NCBI GenBank assembly: GCA_037384065.1
Contig: JARROJ010000021.1
Location: forward strand, 1-64,000
DNA: 64,000 bases
Origin: JABDPF01 sp037384065
Lineage (GTDB): Bacteria; Pseudomonadota; Gammaproteobacteria; Xanthomonadales; SZUA-36
Direction of reading: 5' to 3'
A program made the translations under genes and the position numbers. Below, in pieces: positions 32,864-41,199 of the stretch. The notes below the pieces were generated by a model. It was not told where the DNA came from. It saw only the letters and a list, made by a program, of their open reading frames with translations, and ran no database searches. Each line of letters begins with the position of its first letter. The stretch's first letter is position 1.

Positions 32864-33193
32864 TCAGCTCGAGGAGCGGCCCGGTGGCGAGACCGGGAAC
32901 GGGGTGACTTTTTCGCCCGACTCGCGATCGCGAATCAGGCATTGGCCGCGTTTCGCCACTTCCTCGACCCGCAATACGCTCTGGATCGGCAGGTGCAGCA
33001 CGCTGGCGTGCTCGAACTCCCGGCGCATCTTTTCCTCGGTCGGATCCACCACCAGGCCTTCGCTGGTCTCAAACACCAGTTCCGACACCTCGATGAACCC
33101 CCACAGACCGCTCGACGTTACGCCGCGGCTGTACAGCTCGTAAACCTTGCCACTGTTCAGGAACACGACCTTGTAGAGTTTTGCATCGCTCAT
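32864..33193 (-). CDS. DUF1820 family protein
   Basis: A 109-residue soluble protein: LYKVVFLNSGKVYELYSRGV, then SSGLWGFIEVSELVFE, LVVDPTEEKMRREFE and IPIQSVLRVEEV-like text match the DUF1820 family of gammaproteobacteria. No function is known. It sits between ctpA (convergent) and the rhomboid gene (28 bases upstream). Confidence 0.85.
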   Translation of the reverse strand: MSDAKLYKVVFLNSGKVYELYSRGVTSSGLWGFIEVSELVFETSEGLVVDPTEEKMRREFEHASVLHLPIQSVLRVEEVAKRGQCLIRDRESGEKVTPFPVSPPGRSSS

Positions 33194-33220
33194 AACGTCC
33201 GGGGAACCCTCATCAAGTGC

Positions 33221-33907
33221 TCAAAGGCGAATGTGGAAAAGACCGCGGGCAAGAAAGGCGAAGCTCAACCCGAGGGCAAATCCCGCCAGGTGCGTCCACC
33301 ATGCCACAGTCGCATTTATGGGGCCGAAGGCCGTGTAAAGCAACTGCAGCGTGAACCAGGAGCCGATCACGATGACCGCGGGCACGCGGGCGAACTGGAG
33401 GTACAGACCGAGCGGCAGATAGAGCCCGATGCGACGCCGGGGAAACAGCCCGAGGTAGGCGCCGACGACCGCGGAGACCGCGCCGCTCGCGCCGATGATC
33501 GGCGTCGTCAGCGAAGGCAGCCGCAGGGCGACGATGACGTTGGCCAGCGCGCCACCGAGCAGCAGCACGACGACCAGGCCGGCGGCGCCGACCCGGCGCT
33601 CCACGTTCATGCCGAAGACCCAGAAGAACACGAGATTGCCCAGCAGGTGCAACCAGTTCGCGTGAATCAGCAGGGCCGTGACGAGACTCAGCGCGGACAC
33701 GTCCCACCAGCCGGTCGCCGGGCCATGCAGCAGGGCCGCCATCCGGGCCGGCTCCATGCCCGCCACTTCGATCATCACCTGTTGCCGGATCGGGCTGAGC
33801 CCCGAGTAGATGAAAAACATGAAGCAGGCGACGGCGATGAACCCGATCGCCGCGTAGGGCGGCCGAGGCGGACGGTCCGACCAGGCCGTAACGACACCGT
33901 CACGCAA
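33221..33907 (-). CDS. Rhomboid-family intramembrane serine protease
   Basis: A 228-residue membrane protein with about six membrane segments. HANWLHLLGNLVFFWVFG holds the conserved His/Asn of the second helix. The nucleophile Ser is in IIGASGAVSAVVGAYLGLF, and the partner His in WWTHLAGFALG. It should cleave single-pass membrane proteins. The reading begins with TTG at 33907, 6 bases after gspB; other in-frame starts are further inside. Confidence 0.9.
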   Translation of the reverse strand: MRDGVVTAWSDRPPRPPYAAIGFIAVACFMFFIYSGLSPIRQQVMIEVAGMEPARMAALLHGPATGWWDVSALSLVTALLIHANWLHLLGNLVFFWVFGMNVERRVGAAGLVVVLLLGGALANVIVALRLPSLTTPIIGASGAVSAVVGAYLGLFPRRRIGLYLPLGLYLQFARVPAVIVIGSWFTLQLLYTAFGPINATVAWWTHLAGFALGLSFAFLARGLFHIRL

Positions 33908-33913
33908 GCGCGG

Positions 33914-34699
33914 TCAGCCCTTCACCAGGAACCGGTAGTTCCGCGCCCGGAAGATGGCGCCGTCGCGCCGGATTTCCTCGAGCACCACGCCGCCCTGCAG
34001 TTCGTCCCCTTCCTGCAGCCGGACCCCGTTGACGAGCAGGAACCGGTTCGCCGGATCGTCGGCGTAAACGATCACCGAGATGCGAAACGGCGGCAGGCTG
34101 TCACGCACGCCCTGGGGCAGCTCCCAGTACGTCATCACGCGAGGTTCATACGATGCATCGCGCGCCGCGGTCGCCCCGGGCTCGGACCGCGCGGCCGGTT
34201 TTGGCTTCGGTTCAGGTGCCGACGCCGGCTGCGAGGCCGCTGCCACGGACTCGGGGGACGGCTTCCCGCTCGGTGCGGTCTCGCCCGGAGGCGCCTTGAA
34301 TTCGCTGATGTCCTGCAGCGACGCCGTGCGCTGACCGGAAGCCGCGCTGCCTTCATCGGCCGTCGTTTCGGCCGCGGGCGACTGCGGTGCGGCGTAGGCC
34401 TCGACCGGGGTGCGCGGCGCCTCGGACGGCGTTCCGCCCGGTGCCGCAGGCTGCTCCGGGCCACGCGCCTGCGTTGCGTCCCGGGCGATCGCCGCCGGCT
34501 CCGACGGCGGCTGGAACTGCTGCCAGCCGAACCACGCCATCACCAGGGCGCTGACCACGATGAGCGCCACCGGCAGCCATTGCCGCAGCGGTTCGCCCGC
34601 GTCCGGCGGGGGCGCGTCCGGCGTGCGATGGATATCGGGCTGCGCGCCGAGGCGGCGCTGCTCTTCGGATTTCCTGAGGGCATCGAGAAGCATCGACAT
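33914..34699 (-). CDS. gspB: GspB-like type II secretion accessory protein
   Basis: A 261-residue protein: a short cytoplasmic SMLLDALRKSEEQRRLG motif typical of GspB/ExeB, one membrane helix (about 40-60), a Pro/Ala-rich periplasmic linker, and a C-terminal T2SSB domain (about 190-260, FRISVIVYADDPANRFLLVNG). ExeA/ExeB help secretin assembly through the peptidoglycan. It is paired with gspA, 4 bases apart; no other type II secretion genes are in the window. Confidence 0.88.
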   Translation of the reverse strand: MSMLLDALRKSEEQRRLGAQPDIHRTPDAPPPDAGEPLRQWLPVALIVVSALVMAWFGWQQFQPPSEPAAIARDATQARGPEQPAAPGGTPSEAPRTPVEAYAAPQSPAAETTADEGSAASGQRTASLQDISEFKAPPGETAPSGKPSPESVAAASQPASAPEPKPKPAARSEPGATAARDASYEPRVMTYWELPQGVRDSLPPFRISVIVYADDPANRFLLVNGVRLQEGDELQGGVVLEEIRRDGAIFRARNYRFLVKG

Positions 34700-34703
34700 C
34701 GGC

Positions 34704-36401
34704 CTAGGACTCCGCTCCGGATTCGATCACGAGTTGCGGCCGGTCTATGGTTGGCGCCATCAGGTGCAACAGGGTGTTCGGGCCGACGATTCCATCCGGC
34801 ACCAGGCCGTTCCGGCGCTGGAATCCAAGCAGCCAGTTTTCGAATTCGGCGTCGAACACGCCGCCGCCCTCCCAGGGAGGCTCGGCGAACGACGCGAGCC
34901 GCATCACGATGTCGACCGCCGGCCCCGCTGCGCCGCGACGGAGCTCCACCGGCCAATCCGGCGCCTGCGGCCAGGCGACCAGGAATTCGCCGAACCAGAG
35001 CGATTCGACGGTGCTGCGCGCGACCACGGTGTCCTCCCGCGGCGAACCGACCAACAGGCCGTCGTCCCGGAACCCACGCAGCGGCAGCAGGCGCACGGCG
35101 TCGCCGCGCAGAACCAGGATGACGGGCAGGCCGAGCTGTCGAATGCGCGACCAGTTACCAGACTCGCGCAGGCAGGCAAAACCGGTACCCGCCACGCCAT
35201 CGCAGGCGGACTGGATCGCGCCGCCCGCGCCCGGTTCACGCCACAGTTCGGCCAGGACTTCCCAGGCGGTCAGATGCTGCGCCCGCAGCCAGTCCGCATC
35301 CGGCTCGAAGTACGCCGGCGGGGAATCCGGCTCGACCGGCGCGGTGTCCGGCGGCCCGGCATCGACGCTGGAAGCCGGTGGATCGGCCGGCGGCGGAACG
35401 CTCGGGTCGCTGACGTCCACCGCCGCTGCCGGTGCGTCGCTGACCGACGCAACGACGGGCGGCGGCGCCTCCGCGGAAACGGGCTCGAAATAACCGCCCC
35501 GCCACAGGAACAGGCTGACGACCACCAGCAGCAGGCCCGCGGCGGTCGCGGCGACCCCGCGCCAGGGGTTCGCGCGAATCCGGGTTTCGCCCGGCTGCAC
35601 CTCGTCGGCCGCGGCGTGCACCAGCCGCGCGGTCACCCGGACGGTCTCGCGACCGTACGCGCCGGCCAGCGCGCGGTCGGCAATGATGTTGATCAGGCGC
35701 GGCACGCCACCCGAGCGGCGGTACAGGGCGCGCAGCGCGGAGCGCGTGAACGGGTTCCGTTGCGCGCCCGCCACCTTCATTCGATGCCGCACGTAGGCGG
35801 CGGTTTCGGCTTCGTCGAGCGGCGCCAGGTGGTAGCGCGCGGTAATCCGCTGCGCGAGCTGCCGCAGGTCCTGGCGCTGCAGCAACTGGCGCAGTTCGGG
35901 CTGCCCGAGCAGCACCATCTGCAGGAGTTTTTCCTTCGGGGTCTCGAGATTGGTCAGTAAACGCACCTGTTCCAGGGCGTCGGGGCTCAGGTTCTGCGCC
36001 TCGTCGATGACCACGACGACGCGGTGTCCGCCGGCATGTTGCTCCAGCAAGTAGCGGTTGAGCGCATCGACCATCGCCTTGTTGCTGTCCGCGATCTCCG
36101 TGGTTCGGATTCCGAGTTCCTCGCAGATCGTCGCGAGCAACTCGCGGGGCGTCAGCAGCGGATTGAGCACCAGCGCCACGCGGGTGTCGGCCGGCAACTG
36201 CTCCAGCAGGCAGCGGCACAGCGTGGTCTTGCCGGTTCCGACCTCTCCCGTCAACTGGACGAACCCGCCCGAACCGCCCTGCCCGACCCCGTACAGCAAA
36301 TGGGCCAGCGCCTCGCGGTGTTCGGGGCTCAGGTACACGAAGGCCGGGTCCGGCGTTATCGAAAACGGCGCTTCGTTCAGTCCGAAATACTGGAGGTACA
36401 C
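34704..36401 (-). CDS. gspA: GspA/ExeA-like AAA ATPase with peptidoglycan-binding domain
   Basis: A 565-residue protein. Cytoplasmic AAA ATPase: Walker A GEVGTGKTT at about 52-60 and Walker B VVVVIDEAQN at about 128-137. A membrane helix lies near 285-305, followed by a Pro-rich linker, a C39-peptidase-like region (about 385-480; the Cys of QSACDGVAGTGFAC is where the fold begins) and a C-terminal peptidoglycan-binding domain (GFQRRNGLVPDGIVGPNTL). This is the ExeA architecture, which uses ATP to remodel peptidoglycan for secretin insertion. The start MYLQYFGLNEAPFSITPDP is diagnostic. Confidence 0.92.
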   Translation of the reverse strand: MYLQYFGLNEAPFSITPDPAFVYLSPEHREALAHLLYGVGQGGSGGFVQLTGEVGTGKTTLCRCLLEQLPADTRVALVLNPLLTPRELLATICEELGIRTTEIADSNKAMVDALNRYLLEQHAGGHRVVVVIDEAQNLSPDALEQVRLLTNLETPKEKLLQMVLLGQPELRQLLQRQDLRQLAQRITARYHLAPLDEAETAAYVRHRMKVAGAQRNPFTRSALRALYRRSGGVPRLINIIADRALAGAYGRETVRVTARLVHAAADEVQPGETRIRANPWRGVAATAAGLLLVVVSLFLWRGGYFEPVSAEAPPPVVASVSDAPAAAVDVSDPSVPPPADPPASSVDAGPPDTAPVEPDSPPAYFEPDADWLRAQHLTAWEVLAELWREPGAGGAIQSACDGVAGTGFACLRESGNWSRIRQLGLPVILVLRGDAVRLLPLRGFRDDGLLVGSPREDTVVARSTVESLWFGEFLVAWPQAPDWPVELRRGAAGPAVDIVMRLASFAEPPWEGGGVFDAEFENWLLGFQRRNGLVPDGIVGPNTLLHLMAPTIDRPQLVIESGAES

Positions 36402-36414
36402 GTTCGATCGTCCT

Positions 36415-39400
36415 TCAGTCGTTGAGGTCCAGCAGGCTGGCGTTGCCGCCGACGGCGGCGGTGTTCACGGTCAGGGTCCGCTCGGTGGCGAAACGCAGCA
36501 TGTAGTGTGGACCGCCCGCCTTGGGCCCGGTTCCGGAGAGCTTTTCGCCACCGAACGGCTGCACGCCGACAACGGCGCCGATCATGTTGCGGTTAATATA
36601 ACAGTTCCCCGCCTCGATCCGCCGGGCAATGTGCCGCTGCGTGCGATCGATCCGGCTGTGGATCCCGAGCGTCAGACCGTAACCGGCCGCGTTGATGTCG
36701 TCGATGATCCGGTCGAGTTCGCGCGAGGAAAACCGCACGACGTGCAGGACCGGGCCGAAGACCTCCTTTTCCAGCGACCGGATGGAGTCGATCTCGAACG
36801 CGACCGGCGCCATGAAGTGGCCGTCCAGGCCGGCCGGCAGGGGCGCCCGGGCCAGCAGGCGGAATTGACGCTCCATGCGTTGCACGTGCGCTTCGAGTTC
36901 GCTGCGCGCGGCTTCATCGATGACCGGACCGATATCGGTCTCCAGGCGCCAGGGCTCGCCCACGACCAGTTCCTGCATCGCGCCGGCCAGCAGCGTGGTG
37001 ATGCGGTCGGCGACATCCTGCTGCACGAACAGCACGCGGAGCGCCGAACACCGCTGCCCGGCGCTGTGAAAGGCGCTGCGAATCACGTCTTCGACGACCT
37101 GCTCGGGCAGGGCCGAGCTGTCCACGAGCATCGCATTCTGTCCGCCCGTCTCGGCGATGAACGCGGCGATCGGCGCATCGCGCGCCGCCAGCGAACGGTT
37201 GATGACGTGCGCGGTATCCATCGAACCGGTCAGCGCGACACCGGCGACCCGCGCATCGGCGGTCAGGCGCGCGCCGACGACGGAGCCCTTGCCGGGCACG
37301 AACTGCAGGGCCTGGCGCGGAATGCCGGCCTGGTGCAGCAGCCCGACCGCGTAGGCCGCGACCGCCGGCGTCTGCTCCGCCGGCTTGGCGAGCACCGTGT
37401 TGCCCGCGGCCAGCGCGGCGGCCACCTGCCCGGTGAAAATCGCCAGTGGAAAATTCCATGGGCTGATGCAGACGAACACGCCGCGGCCGTGCAGGCTGAG
37501 TTCGTTGACCTCGCCCGTCGGGCCCGGCAGGCGCTGCGGCGCATCGAAATGCTGGCGGGCCTGCAGGGCGTAATACCTCAGGAAGTCGACCGCCTCGCGG
37601 ATTTCGGCAATCGCATCGTGCGGCGTCTTGCCGGCCTCGCGGACGATCAAGGCCATCAGTTCGGCGAAATTCTCTTCCATCAGGTCGGCCGTTTTCTCGA
37701 GCCGTTCGGCCCGTTCGGCGCCGGCGACGGCATCCCAGGCCGGACGAAAATCCCAGGCGGCCTGCAGCGCGCCGTCCAGCGCCTCGACCGGCGTTTCCCG
37801 CACGTCCCCGACCCGGTCGGACCGGCTTGCGGGATTCAGGTTGGCATGGGGTTCGGCGTCCGCCTCGCACGGCGCCGCAAGGATCGGTTCGACGTTCCAG
37901 CGCGTGCGCGTGAACGGCGCCATGCGCGCCGCGAGATCGAGCACCGCGGACTGGTTCGCAAGGTTGACGCCCTGGGCGTTGAGCCGCTCGTCACCGTACA
38001 GGTGGCGCGGCAGGGGAATCGCCGGGTGCGCCACCGGACGGGTCGAAGCCGCCCGGGCCAGCGGGTCCTCGGCGACTTTCTCCACGGGCAGGTCCTCGTC
38101 CGAGATCCGGTTCACGAACGAGGTGTTCGAGCCGTTCTCGAGCAGGCGGCGGACGAGGTACGGCAGCAGGTCCTCGTGGCTGCCGACCGGCGCGTACACC
38201 CGGCAGGCATGCCGGAAACCCGGTTCCTGCATGACCACGCCGTAAAGTTCGCGGCCCATTCCGTGCAAACGCTGGAATTCGTAATCGAGCCGATCGCCGG
38301 CGAGTTCGGTCACGGCCGCGATCGTGTGCGCGTTGTGCGTGGCGAACTGCGGGTAGAAGGCGGCCCGGTTTTCCAGCACCTTTTTCGCGCAGGCAATGTA
38401 GGAGACATCGGTGTTCGCCTTGCGCGTGAACACCGGATATCCGTCGAGCCCCTCGACCTGGGCGTGCTTGATCTCGCTGTCCCAGTAGGCGCCCTTGACC
38501 AGCCGGACCGGAATTCGACGGTTGTTGGCCCTGGCCAGCGCGGCGAGCCAGTCGATCACGGCGAAAGCGCGCTTCTGGTAGGTCTGCAACGCCAGGCCCA
38601 GCCCATCCCAGTCGGTGAGCGAGGCGTCGGCCAGGACGGCCGCGAACACGTCGAGGGTCAGCATCAGGCGGTCGGCTTCCTCGGTGTCGACGGTCAGCGC
38701 GATGCGATTGGCCCGCGCCAGCTGCGCCAGTTCGAGGAGTTTCGGCGTGAGTTCGCGCAGCACCCGTTCGCGTTGAGCGAACTCGAACCGCGGGTGGAGC
38801 GCGGACAGTTTCACCGAAATGCTGGGCGCCTCGAAGAGGTCGTCCGATCGATCGCTCCGGCCGATCGCCTCGATCGCCGCGCGATAGGACGCCATGAAGC
38901 GCCGGGAATCGGCGTCCGTCAGCGCCGCCTCGCCGAGCATGTCGAAGGAATGGCGGTAGGGCCGGTGCTTTTTCTCCAACGACCGTTCGAGCGCCTCGTC
39001 GATCGTGCGTCCCATGACGTACTGAAAACCCATGATCCGCATGGCCTGGCGGATCGCGGTGCGGACCAGCGGCTCGCCGCTGCGGTTGACCATGCGCTTG
39101 AGCGTCGTCCGAAAATTGCTTCGGGTTTGCTCCGAAAGGGCGACCAGCTTGCCGGTCAGCATCAGTCCGAAGGTCGATGCGTTGACCAGCACCGAGGAAC
39201 TTTTGCCCAGGTGCGACTCCCAGTCGGCGTCGCCCAGCTTGTCGGCGATCAGTTTCTCGGCGGTTGCGCTGTCCGGAATACGCAGCAGGGCCTCGGCGAG
39301 GCACATCAGCACCACGCCCTCCTCCGACGAGAGGTCGTACTGCTGCATGAACGCGTCCAGCACGCCACGCTCGTGCCGCCGGTCGCGAACCGCCTGGACC

Positions 39401-39582
39401 AGCGCCCGGGCGCGCGCGTCGATGCGTTCACGCGTCTCCGCGTCGAGCGCAACCCCGTCCAGCAGCGCGCTGACGCACTCGGCCTCGTCGGCATCGTACA
39501 ACCGGTCGATTTCGGCGCGGTACGCGTCGGTTTCCTCGGGCTGCGGCATCAGAAAGCCGCTGATATCCTCGCCGTTGACCAC
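36415..39582 (-). CDS. putA: Bifunctional proline dehydrogenase / P5C dehydrogenase PutA
   Basis: About 1055 residues. The N-terminal half is the FAD proline dehydrogenase barrel (RLVKGAYWDSEIKHAQ, ATHNAHT). The C-terminal half is an aldehyde dehydrogenase with PWNFPLAIFTGQ, ETGGQNAMLVDSSA and the catalytic Cys in SAGQRCSALRVLFVQ. The ribbon-helix-helix DNA-binding domain of E. coli PutA is absent, so it should not self-repress. GTG at 39582 is preferred because AGGGAG lies 6 bases before it; the frame is open to 39660 and an internal ATG is at 39549. Confidence 0.94.
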   Translation of the reverse strand: MVNGEDISGFLMPQPEETDAYRAEIDRLYDADEAECVSALLDGVALDAETRERIDARARALVQAVRDRRHERGVLDAFMQQYDLSSEEGVVLMCLAEALLRIPDSATAEKLIADKLGDADWESHLGKSSSVLVNASTFGLMLTGKLVALSEQTRSNFRTTLKRMVNRSGEPLVRTAIRQAMRIMGFQYVMGRTIDEALERSLEKKHRPYRHSFDMLGEAALTDADSRRFMASYRAAIEAIGRSDRSDDLFEAPSISVKLSALHPRFEFAQRERVLRELTPKLLELAQLARANRIALTVDTEEADRLMLTLDVFAAVLADASLTDWDGLGLALQTYQKRAFAVIDWLAALARANNRRIPVRLVKGAYWDSEIKHAQVEGLDGYPVFTRKANTDVSYIACAKKVLENRAAFYPQFATHNAHTIAAVTELAGDRLDYEFQRLHGMGRELYGVVMQEPGFRHACRVYAPVGSHEDLLPYLVRRLLENGSNTSFVNRISDEDLPVEKVAEDPLARAASTRPVAHPAIPLPRHLYGDERLNAQGVNLANQSAVLDLAARMAPFTRTRWNVEPILAAPCEADAEPHANLNPASRSDRVGDVRETPVEALDGALQAAWDFRPAWDAVAGAERAERLEKTADLMEENFAELMALIVREAGKTPHDAIAEIREAVDFLRYYALQARQHFDAPQRLPGPTGEVNELSLHGRGVFVCISPWNFPLAIFTGQVAAALAAGNTVLAKPAEQTPAVAAYAVGLLHQAGIPRQALQFVPGKGSVVGARLTADARVAGVALTGSMDTAHVINRSLAARDAPIAAFIAETGGQNAMLVDSSALPEQVVEDVIRSAFHSAGQRCSALRVLFVQQDVADRITTLLAGAMQELVVGEPWRLETDIGPVIDEAARSELEAHVQRMERQFRLLARAPLPAGLDGHFMAPVAFEIDSIRSLEKEVFGPVLHVVRFSSRELDRIIDDINAAGYGLTLGIHSRIDRTQRHIARRIEAGNCYINRNMIGAVVGVQPFGGEKLSGTGPKAGGPHYMLRFATERTLTVNTAAVGGNASLLDLND

Positions 39583-39680
39583 TTGAATCTCCCTGCGCAC
39601 CGGGCCCGGGCTCGGTCCCGCGACCGCGCGATCGCTGCGTTGATTGGTGAAACCACGCAAGTTTACTCGTCGGGCCGAAA

Positions 39681-39716
39681 CAAGAAAACTTCCATTAATA
39701 TTATGAAGTTCTCTTG
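39681..39716. promoter_or_regulatory. 12-base inverted repeat at the putA/cox divergent region
   Basis: CAAGAAAACTTC (39681-39692) and GAAGTTCTCTTG (39705-39716) pair at 11 of 12 positions around a 12-base AT-only-but-one centre. The right arm touches the -35 box of the predicted cox promoter. It looks like an operator for a dimeric or tetrameric regulator; the regulator is not identifiable. Confidence 0.6.
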
Positions 39717-39743
39717 CCGAAGCTTTGATTCGGCCAGTACAAT
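39714..39743 (+). promoter_or_regulatory. Candidate sigma-70 promoter of the cox operon
   Basis: TTGCCG (39714-39719), an 18-base spacer and TACAAT (39738-39743). Transcription from about 39750 would exclude the upstream ATG at 39742 as the start of the DUF2244 gene. Confidence 0.5.
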
Positions 39744-39795
39744 GCGTTGCCGGACCGGTTTCGGGCCGGCAATTGGAGAGACTGAGACATCATTC

Positions 39796-40284
39796 GTGAT
39801 CGCGTCCTGGAAAAGTGCGGACGGATCCGTCGTGCGGATCCGGGCAAAAAGCAATTTTTCACTGGACGCCCGCGGCCTGGTCACCGTCGTACTGGCGCTG
39901 GCCACGGTAACGCTGTTCCTGGCCGGACTGCTGGCCTGGCAGGGCTTCTGGCCGATTTTCGCGATCGCGTTGGTCCAGGTGGTACTGGTCTCATGGCTCA
40001 TCGTCCGCACCTGGGAGAATGCCTGGGCGGTCGAAACCATAGAGATCGGAGCCGATCGCATTCGGATCGTGAGCCAGCGCTACCGCGCACGCCATGAAAT
40101 CGAACTGCGCACGGCGTGGGCGGTCGTCGAGACGGAACAGCCGGATATCCTCTGGTACGACCCGACCATCCGCCTGCGTTCGGGCAACCGGTCCGTGGAG
40201 CTCGGGCGGTTTCTGACCGCGGACGAAAAGCGCCAACTGGCGGAACAGCTGGAGCGCGCCATAAGCAGGTACAGCGCCCTGTAG
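39796..40284 (+). CDS. DUF2244 membrane protein of the cox cluster
   Basis: About 162 residues with two adjacent membrane helices (LVTVVLALATVTLFLAGLLAW and FAIALVQVVLVSWLIV) followed by a soluble domain (IEIGADRIRIVSQRYRARHEIE, RSGNRSVELGRFL). This matches DUF2244, an integral membrane protein commonly found next to cytochrome oxidase genes, with no proven role. GTG at 39796 is chosen because the promoter TACAAT overlaps the only upstream ATG (39742); the start remains uncertain. Confidence 0.78.
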   Translation: MIASWKSADGSVVRIRAKSNFSLDARGLVTVVLALATVTLFLAGLLAWQGFWPIFAIALVQVVLVSWLIVRTWENAWAVETIEIGADRIRIVSQRYRARHEIELRTAWAVVETEQPDILWYDPTIRLRSGNRSVELGRFLTADEKRQLAEQLERAISRYSAL

Positions 40285-40323
40285 ACCGGGCGCAACGTTT
40301 GATTCTTGAGACTTGAGGTTCCA

Positions 40324-41151
40324 ATGAAAAAGCAAAACACGTTCATCGTCGTGGCCGCTGTCACCGCAGCGGTGATCGCCGCTACGTGGCTGCTGCTCGC
40401 TGCGCCCGCGCTGACCGGCAACCAGATCAACATGACCCGCGGCGTGACGTCCCAGTCGGTGATCAACTACAACCTTCACATGACGATCCTCTGGGTCTGC
40501 ATCGTGATCGGCGTGATCGTGTTCAGCGCCATGTTCGTCTCCATCGCGCTGCATCGGAAATCCCGCGACCACGAAGCGGCCAAATTTACCCACAGCACCA
40601 AGGCCGAGGTGGTCTGGACCATTATTCCGGTGCTCATCCTGGTGGTCATGGCGGTGCCGGCGACGCGCGCACTGATCAACATGGAGGTGGCGCCGGAAAC
40701 CGAAATGACGGTCAAGATCACCGGCTTCCAGTGGCGCTGGAAATATGAGTACGTCGAAGACGACCTCAATTTCATTTCGTCCCTCGATCCGGAATCGAAT
40801 GCCGCGCGGCAGCTCGAGTCCGGCGAAGATCCGGCCAATGTCGACAACTACCTGCTCGAAGTCGACAACCCGCTGGTGCTGCCGGCCGACACCAAGATCA
40901 AATTCCTGATCACCGCCGACGACGTGATCCACTCATGGTGGGTGCCGGCGCTTGGCTGGAAGCGCGACGCGATCCCCGGTTTCATCAACGAAGCCTGGAC
41001 CGAGATCAAGGAACCCGGCATCTACCGCGGACAATGCGCGGAACTGTGCGGCAAGGATCACGGGTTCATGCCGATCGTGCTGCACGTGCTGCCGCGCGAT
41101 GAGTACGTCGCGTGGGTCGTGCACCAGCAGGACCAGCTGGCGGCCAACTAG
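40324..41151 (+). CDS. coxB: Cytochrome c oxidase subunit II
   Basis: A 275-residue subunit with a signal-like first helix, two membrane helices and a cupredoxin domain. The CuA ligands are the His in DDVIHSWWVPA and the C-x3-C-x3-H-x2-M set in QCAELCGKDHGFM. There is no fused cytochrome c domain. It accepts electrons from cytochrome c. The start is ATG 40324 (MKKQNTFIV). Confidence 0.96.
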   Translation: MKKQNTFIVVAAVTAAVIAATWLLLAAPALTGNQINMTRGVTSQSVINYNLHMTILWVCIVIGVIVFSAMFVSIALHRKSRDHEAAKFTHSTKAEVVWTIIPVLILVVMAVPATRALINMEVAPETEMTVKITGFQWRWKYEYVEDDLNFISSLDPESNAARQLESGEDPANVDNYLLEVDNPLVLPADTKIKFLITADDVIHSWWVPALGWKRDAIPGFINEAWTEIKEPGIYRGQCAELCGKDHGFMPIVLHVLPRDEYVAWVVHQQDQLAAN

Positions 41152-41199
41152 TCCTCATCCGGACCCCGCACGAAAACCATCAGAACAGGAACAGATGAC

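Noticed and set aside
36058..40284. A 1408-codon plus-strand open frame
   Set aside because: It is antisense to putA and only its last part (from about 39796) is the real DUF2244 gene; the rest is a high-GC shadow without recognisable domains.
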